Source: Kocuria sp. (GTDB lineage Bacteria; Actinomycetota; Actinomycetes; Actinomycetales; Micrococcaceae). Taken from it: a DNA stretch of 34,733 bases. Numbering within the stretch: the first letter of the stretch is position 1; every line of letters starts with the position of its first letter. Where the stretch lies: positions 1 to 34,733 of the forward strand of contig JAKDJD010000025.1 in assembly GCA_030454085.1 (NCBI GenBank), given 5' to 3'. The position numbers and the translations under genes are program-made. The notes beneath the pieces are model-generated. The model was given only the letters and a program-made list of their open reading frames with translations, was not told where the DNA came from and ran no database searches. Shown here piece after piece: positions 16,420 to 26,317 of this stretch.

Positions 16420-19400
16420 TCAGGCGTGGGCGATCTTTTCGATCGCCTGTTTCTGCGCCTTGCGGATCCTCTGCACGGAGACGGGTCGGGCCGTACCGAG
16501 TTCCTGGGCGAAGTAGCTGACCCGGAGCTCCTCGATCATCCATCCGACATCGGCCAGCGGAGGGGGAACGACTCCGTCGATCGAGTACTTCTCCGCAGCG
16601 GCGTCGTACTCGTCCTCCAGAGCCTGGACTTCGAGCATCGACGTCGTGTCCTTGGAGAGGCGCTCGCCCATCTTCTCGATCCTCCGGCTCATCCCATCGA
16701 GGTAACGGGGCACGTGAACGAGCCGGTCGTACCCCGTGGCTGCCACGAATCCGGGATAGACCAGGCTCTCGAGTTGGGCCTTCATGTCGTTGACATTGTT
16801 GATCACCGCCAACGACGCCGAGGTCTTGAGCTGCTTGCGCACCTGATTGGCCGTCTTGAGGATTCGTGCGACGAGACTTGTGACCGCGAAGACCGTATCG
16901 ATCAGCTCGGCACGGACCTCATGGAACAGTGCCTCGAACTCCTTTCGGGTCTTTGGCGCCGTCTCGGGCGTGAGCTTGTCCAAGGCGGCGACCGTACAGT
17001 CCGCAATCAGCGATTCGACCGATCCGTGGGGATTCTGGGTGAAGACGATCTTCTCATCATTCTTCAGGTGGTCGGACACGTACTTCTGAGGGGACGGCAC
17101 ACGCAGCGAGAGCAACCGGATCGTGGCCAGCCTCTGGGACCGATCCCGTTCGTGTTCGGAGGCCATGACCCGCACGGCGACGCTCTGGCCCTCGTCCACG
17201 AGACCGGGATAGCCTTCGACGCGTTGCCCAGCAATGGTGCGGGTAATCCTGGGCGGAACATCCGTGTCCGGCCAGTCGTGCAACCCGGAGACCTCCACGA
17301 CGCCCGAGCCCGAGGCGGGCCCCGACCCGGGTCGGGTGTTCTGCGAGGCCCCGGAAGTCGCCGACGACGTCCCGGATCCCGGCCCGCCCGTCTCGGTGCT
17401 GGATCCGCCCGTGCCGGAGGCCTGGCCCTGTGAAGCCACCCGGGCCAGCGCGTCCGGGGAGGCACCCAGCGATGCGGCCAGCGCGGACCGGATCTGCGGG
17501 CGCAGATCCTCCTGGAGCGCCATCAGGTCCTTTCCCTCGCCAAGGAGCTTGTTCCCGGAACCGCGCACCTGGAAAGTCATGCGCAAGTGGTCGGGGACTG
17601 CATCCCAGTTCCAGGAACCCGGAGGTATCACGTACCCCTTGAGGCGTCGGAGAACCAGCTCGAGGGAAGGCAGCAACGCGTCATGCAACGGATCGAAGTC
17701 GGCGTCGAGGGCCTGGACGGCCTGCCTGGCGACGTCGGGCGCCGGCACAAAATTCTTCCGAGAGGCCTTGGGCAACGACTTGATCAGCGCGGTCACGAGT
17801 TCGTGACGAAGCCCCGGAATCAACCACTCGAACGGCTCGGGCTGGATCTGGTTCAGGAAGACGATCGGAACCTGCACGAATACGCCGTCGGCCTCCGGAC
17901 TGGTTCCGGGGGCCGCCGGTGCGAACTCGTACGTGAGGTCCAGACGCAACTGCGAATCCGAGGTCGGCAGGACCCAGGTCCTCGGGAACTGGGATTCGTC
18001 GTAATCCCGGGCTTCCTCGTCGATGAGGTTTTCGGGATCCAGATCGAGCAGGTGCTCGTTCTGTGGGCGAGTTCTCTTCCACCACTGATCGAAGTGGCGT
18101 TCCGAGACCACGTCCGCGGGAATGCGGGCGTCGTAGAAGTCGAAGATGACGTCGTCGTCCACCCGCAGATCACGCCGGCGCAACCGGGCCTCGAGCTGAT
18201 CGATCTCGGCCAGCCGTTTCTGATTGCGATGGAAGAACCGGTGCCTGGTCCGCCAGTCACCCTCCACCAGAGCCTTGCGGATGAACAGCTCGCGGGAAAG
18301 GGCGGGGTCGATGCGCCAGTAGTTGACGGGTCGATCGGCCACTACCGGAACGCCGAAGAGCGTGGCCTTGTCGTAGGCCATGACCGAACCGCGCTTGGCC
18401 GACCAGTACGGCTCGGAGTACGTGTGCTTGAGCAGAGATCCGGCGGCTTCCTCGATCCAACGCGGGTCCACCGAGGCATTGACACGGGCCCACAATTTGG
18501 ACGTCTCGACGAGTTCGGCGGAAACGATCCAGTCCGGATTCTTCTTGAACAAGGACGATCCGGGGAAGATCGAAAAGCGTGTTCCCCGCGCCCCCTGGTA
18601 CTCGTGCCTGCGTTGGTCCTTCAAACCGATGTGGCTCAACAGGCCAGCCAAGAGGGACCGGTGGACGGCCTCCTCGGTTTCGCCCACTCGAATGCTCCGA
18701 CCGCGGGACACCTTGACCCCGGCCCGCGAGCCCAGGTTCCGCAACTGTTCGTAGAGGTCCTGCCACTCCCGAACACGTACATAGTTGATGTACTCCCGCC
18801 GACACATCTTGCGGAACTGGGAGGAAGAGAGCTCCGCCTGCTTTTCCTGGAGGTACTGCCACAGCAGCAAATACCCGGAGAAATCGGAGGTCTCGTCCTT
18901 GAACCGTGCGTGGCGTTCATCGGCCTGGGCCCGCTGTTCGGTCGGGCGCTCGCGCGGGTCCTGGATCGTCAGCGCGGCGGCCAGCACCATGACTTCCTTG
19001 GCAACGCCCAGTTCCTGAGCGGCAACGATCATGCGTCCGAGCCTCGGATCCACGGGGAATGCCGAGAGCTTGCGTCCGACGGCGGTCAGGGGAGACGGTG
19101 ACCTGGAACCGCGCGACCGACCCCTCTTTCCGGTCCTCCCGGCCCGACCCGCGTCCCGATCGGAGGAATCCTTGAGGGCGCCGAGCTCCCTCAGCACGTT
19201 GACGCCGTCGGATATCGAGCGCTTGGCCGGAGGCTGGACGAACGGGAACCTCTCCATGTCCCCGGGAGAGCGGACGACGCCGATCGACATCGTGTGCAGG
19301 ATGACCGACGCCAAATTCGTGCGCAGTATCTCAGGGTCGGTGAACTCGGCCCGGGAGAGGAAATCCTCTTCGGAATAGAGCCGGATCGCGATGCCGTCCG

Positions 19401-20538
19401 ACACGCGACCGCAACGGCCCGAACGCTGATTCGCGCTGGCCTGCGAGATTCTCTCGATGGGAAGGCGTTGGACCTTGGTCCGCACGGAGTAACGAGAGAT
19501 GCGCGCGGTCCCCGGATCAATCACGTACTTGATCCCCGGAACCGTCAACGAGGTCTCCGCGACGTTGGTGGCCAGTACGATCCGGGGCTTGCCGGAGGGC
19601 CGGAAAACCTTGTGCTGCTCGGACATCGACAACCGCGCGAACAGCGGCAGGATCTCCGTCCCGGCCAGTGACCGGTGTTTCTTCGCGAGGTCCTCGAGGG
19701 CGTCGGCGGCGTCCCGGATCTCGCGCTCGCCGGAGAAGAAGATCAGAATGTCGCCGGGGTCCTCATTCTTGAGTTCCAGCACGGCATCGCAGATAGCGTC
19801 CAGGGGGTCCCTGTCTTCGGCGTCGAGATCGTCGGCGTCGTCGTCGGACTGGGCGGAGCCCTCGAGCGGTCGGTAGCGAATCTCCACCGGATAGGTGCGA
19901 CCGGAAACTTCGACGACCGGGGCTGCGTCCTCCGGCATCGGCTCGTCCTCGGTGTGCTCGGCAACGGGGTCGAAGCTCGGGGCGAAATGGCGGGCGAATC
20001 GGTCCGGATCGATGGTCGCGGACGTGATGATGATCTTGAGATCAGGCCGTTGCGGCAGGATTCTCTTCAGATACCCCAGGATGAAGTCGATGTTCAGGGA
20101 CCGCTCGTGCGCCTCATCGATGATGATGGTGGAGTACTTCTTCAGGAGGGGGTCGTGGGGGATCTCCGCCAACAGAATGCCGTCGGTCATGAGCTTGATC
20201 GAGGTCTGTTCGCCGACTTCGGCGGTGAAGCGGACCTGGTAGCCCACCGTTTGCCCCAGGTCCTCGCCCAATTCCTCGGCGATCCGTTCAGCCACGGATC
20301 TGGCCGCGAGCCGGCGAGGCTGGGTGTGACCGACCATCCCGTCGGCGTCCAGGCCCAGATCGAGGCACATCTTCGGGATCTGCGTGGTTTTGCCGGAACC
20401 GGTCTCGCCGGCGATCACCACGACCTGGTTGTCCCGGATGGCATCCATGATGTCTTCCCTGCGGGCCGAAACGGGCAGGGACTCGGGGTACGTGATGTGG
20501 CGGCGAACGGGCTCGGAATGCACGGGCTGGTCAGACAT
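16420..20538 (-). CDS. hrpA: ATP-dependent DEAH-box RNA helicase HrpA
   Basis: A 1372-aa helicase, a little longer than the 1300-aa E. coli enzyme. Motifs: I GETGSGKT (44-51), Ia TQPRRLAAR, II DEAH (141-144), III SAT (173-175), and VI QRSGRCGR (371-378). These are followed by winged-helix/ratchet regions, an OB-fold region and a large C-terminal DUF3418 domain. Acidic spacers occur near 195-245 (EDEPMPEDAAP, SDDDADDLDAEDRD). An Arg/Gly/Ser insert is near 450-480, and a Gly/Ser/Thr/Pro low-complexity linker of about 45 residues lies near residue 1060. These look like disordered inserts rather than errors, since the frame is intact. In E. coli HrpA rescues stalled or collided ribosomes. The ATG follows GGGAG, with a TAAACT -10-like element (20548-20553) nine bases before the ATG. 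Confidence 0.95.
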   Translation of the reverse strand: MSDQPVHSEPVRRHITYPESLPVSARREDIMDAIRDNQVVVIAGETGSGKTTQIPKMCLDLGLDADGMVGHTQPRRLAARSVAERIAEELGEDLGQTVGYQVRFTAEVGEQTSIKLMTDGILLAEIPHDPLLKKYSTIIIDEAHERSLNIDFILGYLKRILPQRPDLKIIITSATIDPDRFARHFAPSFDPVAEHTEDEPMPEDAAPVVEVSGRTYPVEIRYRPLEGSAQSDDDADDLDAEDRDPLDAICDAVLELKNEDPGDILIFFSGEREIRDAADALEDLAKKHRSLAGTEILPLFARLSMSEQHKVFRPSGKPRIVLATNVAETSLTVPGIKYVIDPGTARISRYSVRTKVQRLPIERISQASANQRSGRCGRVSDGIAIRLYSEEDFLSRAEFTDPEILRTNLASVILHTMSIGVVRSPGDMERFPFVQPPAKRSISDGVNVLRELGALKDSSDRDAGRAGRTGKRGRSRGSRSPSPLTAVGRKLSAFPVDPRLGRMIVAAQELGVAKEVMVLAAALTIQDPRERPTEQRAQADERHARFKDETSDFSGYLLLWQYLQEKQAELSSSQFRKMCRREYINYVRVREWQDLYEQLRNLGSRAGVKVSRGRSIRVGETEEAVHRSLLAGLLSHIGLKDQRRHEYQGARGTRFSIFPGSSLFKKNPDWIVSAELVETSKLWARVNASVDPRWIEEAAGSLLKHTYSEPYWSAKRGSVMAYDKATLFGVPVVADRPVNYWRIDPALSRELFIRKALVEGDWRTRHRFFHRNQKRLAEIDQLEARLRRRDLRVDDDVIFDFYDARIPADVVSERHFDQWWKRTRPQNEHLLDLDPENLIDEEARDYDESQFPRTWVLPTSDSQLRLDLTYEFAPAAPGTSPEADGVFVQVPIVFLNQIQPEPFEWLIPGLRHELVTALIKSLPKASRKNFVPAPDVARQAVQALDADFDPLHDALLPSLELVLRRLKGYVIPPGSWNWDAVPDHLRMTFQVRGSGNKLLGEGKDLMALQEDLRPQIRSALAASLGASPDALARVASQGQASGTGGSSTETGGPGSGTSSATSGASQNTRPGSGPASGSGVVEVSGLHDWPDTDVPPRITRTIAGQRVEGYPGLVDEGQSVAVRVMASEHERDRSQRLATIRLLSLRVPSPQKYVSDHLKNDEKIVFTQNPHGSVESLIADCTVAALDKLTPETAPKTRKEFEALFHEVRAELIDTVFAVTSLVARILKTANQVRKQLKTSASLAVINNVNDMKAQLESLVYPGFVAATGYDRLVHVPRYLDGMSRRIEKMGERLSKDTTSMLEVQALEDEYDAAAEKYSIDGVVPPPLADVGWMIEELRVSYFAQELGTARPVSVQRIRKAQKQAIEKIAHA

Positions 20539-20547
20539 ATTGCTCCC

Positions 20548-20553
20548 AGTTTA
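20548..20553 (-). promoter_or_regulatory. Candidate -10 of hrpA
   Basis: On the minus strand TAAACT fits TANNNT and ends nine bases before the hrpA ATG, in the 95-nt gap from the upstream hydrolase. If used, the transcript would start almost at the start codon and exclude GGGAG. Confidence 0.4.
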
Positions 20554-20633
20554 CCGGGCGGAGCGCACGGTGCGATCGGCCCGACCCACACGGGTCATCG
20601 CCCGGCAGGGGTTCGTGGAGCATCCCGCAGCCT

Positions 20634-21512
20634 TCAGGCGAGGTTTGGGGCGCATCGCTCCTCGACCCAACGGACGATTCTGCGCAATCGCTCCTCGTCC
20701 TGGAAAATACGTGCATCCGAGTGCTCGGCGTCCGGAACGATCTCGAGCGACGTCGGCACCCCGCGTGCACGCAGGGCGCGGTGCGGACTGCCGGACTGGA
20801 TCCAGGGAACGCAGGAATCGTCGGCCCCGTGGACGTAGAACACCGGACGGTGCCCCGGAGCCAGCGCCGTGTCCTCCGCGTAATCGACAGGGTGCGCCCA
20901 TGCCCACGCCTGCTCCGCCGCGGTGGACACCGGGGCAGGGTATCTGGACCCGAGCAGCCTGGCTTCGGCGCCGTCGTCGTCGGGATGATCGTGCGGGAAA
21001 CCGCAGGCGATCCTGTCGTCGAATATGGTGCGCAGGTCGCTGACGCCGTAGAAGCTCACGGCCCCGGCGACGTCGCTCGAGGCGACGCCGGCATCGGGGC
21101 CCTCGAGGTAAGCGTTTCCGGAATCCGGAGTCGCCGCGAGCAACTGGGCGAGATGTCCGCCGGCCGAGGCCCCGGACACCGCGATGCGGTGAGGGTCGAT
21201 GCCGAATCGTTCGGCGTGGGCGCGAAAGTAGCGCACCGCGGACTTGGCGTCGTGCAACTGGGCGGGAAACAGTGCCCGATGGGACAGGCGGTAGTTGACC
21301 GACGCCACGAAATATCCGCTCGCCTGCAGGCGCTCGCGCACCCTGTGCTGCCCGTTGACCGAATAGAGCATCGAGGACTTGTCTCCGAATCGCCACGCGC
21401 CTCCGTGGAAATGAATGACCAAGGGAGCGGGCCCGGAGACCGGAACAGCGGGGGAGTGGAGATCGAAGGAGCGGTCCTCTTCCTGCACGGAAGTGTAGAA
21501 ACCGCTCATCAT
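20634..21512 (-). CDS. Alpha/beta hydrolase (HSL/carboxylesterase-like)
   Basis: A 292-aa soluble hydrolase with the hormone-sensitive-lipase/BD-FAE layout. The oxyanion motif is HGGAW (36-40), the nucleophile elbow GASAG has Ser116, and candidate acid and base are Asp231/232 (HGADDS) and His264 (DAEHSD). The substrate is probably a small ester or a carbamate-like compound such as N-formylkynurenine, but this cannot be decided from the sequence. The start is one of two adjacent ATGs (21512 or 21509). GGAGA lies about eight bases before the first. The reading frame stays open further upstream across the tRNA, which cannot be coding, so the start is set here. It lies downstream of tRNA-Arg on the same strand and 95 nt before hrpA. 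Confidence 0.87.
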   Translation of the reverse strand: MMSGFYTSVQEEDRSFDLHSPAVPVSGPAPLVIHFHGGAWRFGDKSSMLYSVNGQHRVRERLQASGYFVASVNYRLSHRALFPAQLHDAKSAVRYFRAHAERFGIDPHRIAVSGASAGGHLAQLLAATPDSGNAYLEGPDAGVASSDVAGAVSFYGVSDLRTIFDDRIACGFPHDHPDDDGAEARLLGSRYPAPVSTAAEQAWAWAHPVDYAEDTALAPGHRPVFYVHGADDSCVPWIQSGSPHRALRARGVPTSLEIVPDAEHSDARIFQDEERLRRIVRWVEERCAPNLA

Positions 21513-21548
21513 TGGTACGTCTCCGCTCGGTCCGACTCGATACGAAAC

Positions 21549-21579
21549 GACCCCGTTCCCGCTCGGGCGGGACGGGGTC
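21549..21579 (-). terminator. Hairpin terminator after tRNA-Arg
   Basis: On the minus strand GACCCCGTCCCGC pairs with GCGGGAACGGGGTC, with a single bulged A and a four-base loop. It is followed by a short GTTTC run. It lies a few bases past the tRNA 3' end and before the hydrolase gene. Confidence 0.7.
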
Positions 21580-21586
21580 TTGACCG

Positions 21587-21659
21587 TGCCCTCGATAGGA
21601 TTCGAACCTACGACTTCTTGCTCCGGAGGCAAGCGCTCTATCCACTGAGCTACGAGGGC
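21587..21659 (-). tRNA. tRNA-Arg (anticodon CCG)
   Basis: A 73-nt cloverleaf reading GCCCTCG ... CGAGGGC with a perfect acceptor stem and discriminator A. The D arm has GCTCAGTGGATAGAGC. The anticodon arm CTTGC-CTCCGGA-GCAAG gives anticodon CCG, which reads CGG arginine codons. The T arm contains GGTTCGAATCC. CCA is not encoded. It is divergent from argS, whose product would charge it, with 119 nt between them. Confidence 0.97.
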
Positions 21660-21669
21660 AACGCAGAAC

Positions 21670-21696
21670 AGCATATCAGGAAATGAGCAGGGACAA
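21670..21696 (-). promoter_or_regulatory. tRNA-Arg promoter
   Basis: On the minus strand TTGTCC (21691-21696) and TATGCT (21670-21675) are separated by 15 nt and place the start at about the tRNA 5' end. The -10 is good and the -35 is moderate. Confidence 0.55.
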
Positions 21697-21766
21697 ATCC
21701 ACGCGACGCGCAGTGAAGCCGACAGACCCCGGCACGTCACGAAATCGGCGGCCGCGGCATTCCTTG

Positions 21767-21772
21767 TAGACT
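21767..21772 (+). promoter_or_regulatory. -10 element of leaderless argS
   Basis: TAGACT ends six bases before GTG 21779. No Shine-Dalgarno is present, so the message is expected to begin at or next to the start codon. Confidence 0.6.
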
Positions 21773-21778
21773 GACCGG

Positions 21779-23437
21779 GTGACTCCCGAAGAACTCTCCG
21801 AAGCAATTTCCGCGTGCCTGCACGAGGCCATCGACGCCGGTCAGCTTGTGCTGTCCGAAGGCCAGACACTCCCCGAGACGAGGGTTGAACGACCCAAGAA
21901 TCGGGCGCACGGCGACTGGAGCACCAATATCGCTCTGCAACTCGGCAAGAAGGTCGGCAAGAATCCGCGCGAGGTCGCGCAGGTCCTGGCGGAGCGGATC
22001 GCTTCCGTGGACGGCGTCTCGGGCGTGGACATTGCCGGCCCGGGCTTCCTGAATATAGTTCTCGACGCCGCCGCGGCCGGTGTCCTGGCCAAGAACATTC
22101 TCGCTGCGGGGCCCGCGTACGGGCGTTCTTCGAAACTCGAGGGAACGCACATCAATCTGGAGTTCGTCTCGGCCAACCCCACGGGGCCGATCCACCTGGG
22201 TGGAACCCGCTGGGCCGCCGTCGGTGATTCGCTGGCGCGCATTCTGGAGGCGAACGGGGCCGAAGTGACCCGCGAATACTACTTCAACGACCACGGAACC
22301 CAGATCGACCGTTTCTCGAACTCGCTCCTGGCCAAGGCGCGCCGGGAACCGGCACCCGAGGACGGCTACGGCGGCCAGTACATCGAGGACATCGCCCAGC
22401 GCGTCCTTCGCGAGGTGCCCGAAGCGCTGGAAGCGGACGACCCGCAAGAGGTTTTCCGGTCCTACGGGGTCGAGATGATGTTTGCGGACATCAAGAAGTC
22501 CCTGCACGATTTCGGAGTCGACTTCGACGTCTACTTCCACGAGAACTCGCTGTTCGAATCGGGGCAGGTCGAGAAGATCCTGGAGCAGCTCAAGGGCAGC
22601 GACAAGCTCTACCACGCGGACGGCGCGTGGTGGTTGCGCTCGACCGACTACGGGGACGACAAGGACCGCGTGGTCATCAAGTCCGACGGCAACGCCGCGT
22701 ACATTGCCGGCGACATCGCCTACATCGCCGACAAGCGGGCGCGCGGTGCACATCTGGCGATCTACATGCTCGGGGCGGACCACCACGGATACATCGCGCG
22801 GCTCAAGGCCGCCGCGGCCGCCATCGGGGACGACCCGGACGCCGTCGAGGTCATGATCGGCCAAATGGTCAACCTGGTCAGGGACGGCGAGGCCGTGCGC
22901 ATGTCCAAGCGTGCGGGAACCGTGGTGACCTTGGAGGACCTGGTCGACGCCGTCGGCACGGACGCCGCACGGTATTCCCTGACCCGGTTCTCGGTCGACT
23001 CGAATATCGACATCGACCTGGACCTGCTGACCCGTCGCTCGAACGAGAACCCGGTGTTCTACGTCCAATACGCTCACGCCCGGACGTGCGCCGTGGCCCG
23101 GAACGCGGCCGATGCCGGCGTCGTGCGTTCCGACGAGACCTTCGACGCGGCGCTGCTCAACACACCCGCCGACGAGGATCTCCTGGCGGAGCTCGGTCAG
23201 TTCCCGAGCGTGAACGTCGAGTCGGCCGAATTCCGCGAACCCCACCGAGTCGCCCGTTACCTCGAACGCCTGGCCGGGGCCTACCACCGCTGGTACGACG
23301 CCTGCCGGGTGACCCCGAAGGGCACCGAGGAGATCACCGACACGCACCGTACGCGGCTTGCGCTGAACGACGCCGTGACCCAGGTGCTGGCCAACGGTCT
23401 TCATCTGCTGGGCGTGACCGCACCGGAGAGGATGTAA
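21779..23437 (+). CDS. argS: Arginyl-tRNA synthetase
   Basis: A 552-aa class I synthetase that charges tRNA-Arg. The N-terminal Add-1-like region (about 1-110) precedes the catalytic Rossmann domain with the HIGH-type motif HLGGTR (139-144). The KMSKS loop is present as MSKRAGT (near 375). A DALR anticodon-binding domain fills the C-terminus (about 430-552, [10 protein letters not shown] and the final [11 protein letters not shown]). It is full length. The start is GTG 21779, six bases after a TANNNT box. The stop TAA is immediately followed by the lysA ATG, so the two genes are coupled. tRNA-Arg(CCG) is divergent upstream. Confidence 0.97.
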   Translation: MTPEELSEAISACLHEAIDAGQLVLSEGQTLPETRVERPKNRAHGDWSTNIALQLGKKVGKNPREVAQVLAERIASVDGVSGVDIAGPGFLNIVLDAAAAGVLAKNILAAGPAYGRSSKLEGTHINLEFVSANPTGPIHLGGTRWAAVGDSLARILEANGAEVTREYYFNDHGTQIDRFSNSLLAKARREPAPEDGYGGQYIEDIAQRVLREVPEALEADDPQEVFRSYGVEMMFADIKKSLHDFGVDFDVYFHENSLFESGQVEKILEQLKGSDKLYHADGAWWLRSTDYGDDKDRVVIKSDGNAAYIAGDIAYIADKRARGAHLAIYMLGADHHGYIARLKAAAAAIGDDPDAVEVMIGQMVNLVRDGEAVRMSKRAGTVVTLEDLVDAVGTDAARYSLTRFSVDSNIDIDLDLLTRRSNENPVFYVQYAHARTCAVARNAADAGVVRSDETFDAALLNTPADEDLLAELGQFPSVNVESAEFREPHRVARYLERLAGAYHRWYDACRVTPKGTEEITDTHRTRLALNDAVTQVLANGLHLLGVTAPERM

Positions 23438-24925
23438 ATGGCGAACTCACCATCTGCCGCCGTGCCCGAATGGTTGCGGCTGCCCTCCGACCCGGCCGCC
23501 CTCGACCCTCAGATCTGGACTCCGTCCTTCGCGCGGTCGACCGGTGGAGAGCTGACCATCGACGGGCACACCGTCTCCGATCTGGTCCAAGAATTCGGAA
23601 CCCCCGGATACATCTGGTCCGAGGACACCTTCAGAAGCCGCGCTCGGGAATACCGGCAGGCCTTCGAAGCTGCCTTTGGCGACCACGGGGCGGAAGTCTC
23701 CGTCTACTACGCGGGTAAGTCGTTCCTGTGCGCCGCGGTCGTCCGGTGGGCCCAGGAGGAGGGCCTCAACTTGGACACCGCGTCGGGCGGCGAGCTCGGC
23801 CTCGGCCTGGCCGCGGGCATGCCGGGCCAGCGCATCGCCCTGCACGGCAACAACAAGTCGGAGTCGGAGATGCGGCGCGCCCTGGAGAACGGCGTCGGCA
23901 GGATCGTTGCGGACTCCGTGCCGGAACTGGTCCAGATCGACCGCATTGCGCGGGACATGGACATGACCGCGCCGGTGATGATCCGCATCACCCCGGGTGT
24001 CCACGCAGAAACGCACGACTTCATCGCGACGGCTCACGAGGACCAGAAATTCGGTCTCTCACTGGCCGACGGGACCGCCGCTCTGGCCGAGGGGGACGTC
24101 GATCCCGCGCTCCGCTCGGAAACCGCCGTCTCCTCTTCGGATTCGGTGGCGATGCTGGCGGCCCTGGTCGCGGAGGCGCTGGGCGGGATCGACCTGCGCG
24201 GTTTCCATTGCCACATCGGCTCCCAGATTTTCGAGGCCGACGGGTTCGCCCTGGCGGCCGAGCGGCTCCTCTCGTTCATCGCCGAGGTCGCCGGCCGCAT
24301 CGAGCGGGACATCCCCGAGCTGGACCTGGGTGGTGGATACGGCATCGGATACATTCCTGGGGACGCGCCTCGTCCGGCTCGGGACATCGCCCGGGACCTT
24401 GCGGACAGCGTGGCGAAGTCCTGCTCGGCGTTGGGGCTTCGGATCCCGCACCTGTCGATCGAGCCGGGACGTGCCCTGAGCGGGCCTGCCGGAACGACCC
24501 TGTACACCGTCGGCACGATCAAGGACGTCGCGATCGATGCCGAGTCCGGTCGCACTCAGGTCAGGCGTTACGTCGCGGTCGACGGCGGGATGTCGGACAA
24601 CGCGCGTCCGGTTCTCTACGACGCCGACTACAGCGTGGTCCTGGCCAACCGGGAGCCGCTGGGTGAACAAGTGCTGTCCCGGGTGGTGGGCAAACACTGC
24701 GAATCCGGCGACATTCTGGTCCGCTACTGCTATCTCCCTGCGGATCTGCGCAGCGGCGACATCCTGGCGGTCGCCGCGACGGGGGCGTACTGCTGGTCCC
24801 TGTCGAGCAACTACAACTACCTGCCGCGGCCCGGAGTCGTCGCGACGTCGTCCGGGCAGACCCCGCGCACCATCGTGCGTGGCGAGACCGAAGACGACCT
24901 TTTCGCCAGGGACGCCGCCCTCTGA
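23438..24925 (+). CDS. lysA: Diaminopimelate decarboxylase
   Basis: A 495-aa PLP enzyme of the ornithine/DAP decarboxylase fold that makes lysine from meso-diaminopimelate, the last step of the pathway. The PLP-binding Lys94 is in YYAGKSF. Other motifs are HGNNKSE, HCHIGSQ (near 258), LGGGYGIGYIP, EPGRAL (near 341) and CESGD (near 421), the latter supplying a residue from the partner subunit. A 40-residue N-terminal extension is slightly longer than in E. coli but usual in Actinobacteria. It begins immediately after the argS stop. The end of argS provides GAGAGGATG as a ribosome site. Lysine and threonine genes are grouped because both pathways branch from aspartate semialdehyde. Confidence 0.96.
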   Translation: MANSPSAAVPEWLRLPSDPAALDPQIWTPSFARSTGGELTIDGHTVSDLVQEFGTPGYIWSEDTFRSRAREYRQAFEAAFGDHGAEVSVYYAGKSFLCAAVVRWAQEEGLNLDTASGGELGLGLAAGMPGQRIALHGNNKSESEMRRALENGVGRIVADSVPELVQIDRIARDMDMTAPVMIRITPGVHAETHDFIATAHEDQKFGLSLADGTAALAEGDVDPALRSETAVSSSDSVAMLAALVAEALGGIDLRGFHCHIGSQIFEADGFALAAERLLSFIAEVAGRIERDIPELDLGGGYGIGYIPGDAPRPARDIARDLADSVAKSCSALGLRIPHLSIEPGRALSGPAGTTLYTVGTIKDVAIDAESGRTQVRRYVAVDGGMSDNARPVLYDADYSVVLANREPLGEQVLSRVVGKHCESGDILVRYCYLPADLRSGDILAVAATGAYCWSLSSNYNYLPRPGVVATSSGQTPRTIVRGETEDDLFARDAAL

Positions 24926-24954
24926 GGACGCATCCCTACGCAATAGGAGAGACT

Positions 24955-26253
24955 ATGACCGAATCGACGATCAAGGTGGCACTCCTGGGTGCCGGAACCG
25001 TGGGCTCGCAGGTTGCGAAGGCCCTCACGGAGGATACCGGGGAACTGTCCCGACGCATCGGCGCCGTTCCGGAGCTGGTCGGCATCGCCGTCCGCTCGCT
25101 CGAGACCGAGCGGGACTACCAGGCCGATCCGGACCTCTACACCACGGATGCGGACACCCTCATCGATGGTGCCGACGTCGTCATCGAACTCACCGGAGGC
25201 ATGGAACCCGCCCGGACCCGCATCCTTCGGGCCTTGGAGCAGGGCAAGCACGTGGTCTCGGGCAACAAGGCCCTTCTGGCCGCGCACGGCGCGGAACTCC
25301 ACCGGGCCGCGGCGGAGAACGGTGCTCAGCTCTCGTACGAGGCGGCGGTGGCCGGTGCGATTCCGATTCTGCGTCCGCTGAGAGACTCGCTCGCGGGGGA
25401 CCGGGTCACCCGAGTCCTCGGAATCATGAACGGAACCACCAACTTCATGCTGGACGCGATGGATACCACGGGCGCCCAGTTCGATGACGCCCTGAGCGAG
25501 GCACAGAATCTCGGCTACGCGGAGGCGGACCCCACGGCCGACGTCGACGGTCTCGACGCCGCGGCGAAGGCTGCGATCGTCGCCTCACTGGCCTTTCACT
25601 CCGAGTTCACGATCGACGACGTGCACTGCCAGGGCATCAGAAACATCACGGCCGGCGACGTCGCCGCCGCGGCCGAAGACGGCTACGTGATCAAACTGCT
25701 CTCCGTGTGCGAGCTTGACGGGGACGGCGTCAACATTCGCGTCAATCCGACGCTCATCCCTCGGTCCCATCCGTTGGCCAGCGTCCGGGACGCCTACAAC
25801 GCGGTCTTCGTCGAATCCCGCGACGCCGGAGAACTCATGTTCTACGGTCCGGGCGCCGGGGGAGCGCCCACGGCCTCGGCGGTGCTGGGTGATTTCGTCT
25901 CACTGGCACGCCGGTCGGTCCTCGGCGGACCGGGTATCCCGGACTCGTCCTATGCCGGGCTGAAGGCGACGTCGCTGTCCAACGTCGTCTCCCGGTACAC
26001 CGTGGGTCTGCGAGTGAGGGACAAGCTGGGGGTGCTGGCAGCCATCGCGAACGTGTTCGCCGAACACGGCGTCTCGATCCAGACCATGCACCAGACCAAA
26101 CATCGGGAAGAGGAGGACGTCGAGGGCGACCACGCCACGATCCGCATCGTGACCCACAAGACCAGCGACGAAAGCCTCCGGTCCACGATCGACGAGTTGT
26201 CCTCCTTGTCCACGGTCTATGACGTCACCTCGGTGATCCAGGTCGAGGGCTGA
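24955..26253 (+). CDS. hom: Homoserine dehydrogenase
   Basis: A 432-aa NAD(P)-dependent enzyme that reduces aspartate semialdehyde to homoserine. The N-terminal Rossmann motif is LGAGTVG (11-17), the catalytic region [14 protein letters not shown] is near 156, and [19 protein letters not shown] near 190-207 carries the active Lys. A C-terminal ACT domain (about 350-430, [20 protein letters not shown]) suggests feedback inhibition by threonine, as in relatives. The start has a good AGGAGA site eight bases before ATG 24955. It is 29 nt after lysA and heads hom-thrC-thrB. Confidence 0.96.
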   Translation: MTESTIKVALLGAGTVGSQVAKALTEDTGELSRRIGAVPELVGIAVRSLETERDYQADPDLYTTDADTLIDGADVVIELTGGMEPARTRILRALEQGKHVVSGNKALLAAHGAELHRAAAENGAQLSYEAAVAGAIPILRPLRDSLAGDRVTRVLGIMNGTTNFMLDAMDTTGAQFDDALSEAQNLGYAEADPTADVDGLDAAAKAAIVASLAFHSEFTIDDVHCQGIRNITAGDVAAAAEDGYVIKLLSVCELDGDGVNIRVNPTLIPRSHPLASVRDAYNAVFVESRDAGELMFYGPGAGGAPTASAVLGDFVSLARRSVLGGPGIPDSSYAGLKATSLSNVVSRYTVGLRVRDKLGVLAAIANVFAEHGVSIQTMHQTKHREEEDVEGDHATIRIVTHKTSDESLRSTIDELSSLSTVYDVTSVIQVEG

Positions 26254-26317
26254 ACACACTTTCCACCCGTCCGCCCGGGCACTGACCCGGTCCCGTTCAA
26301 CACAGAAAAGGAAATCC

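Noticed and set aside
21660..21778. A T-box or attenuator leader before argS
   Set aside because: The argS transcript appears to start at its GTG, leaving no leader, and no T-box sequence is seen.
21737..23404. A 555-codon minus-strand frame opposite argS
   Set aside because: argS is unambiguous on the plus strand. The antisense product shows no domain and follows third-position GC bias.
24926..24954. A threonine-type leader peptide before hom
   Set aside because: The gap after lysA is only 29 nt and has no ORF with Thr or Ile codons and no terminator stem.
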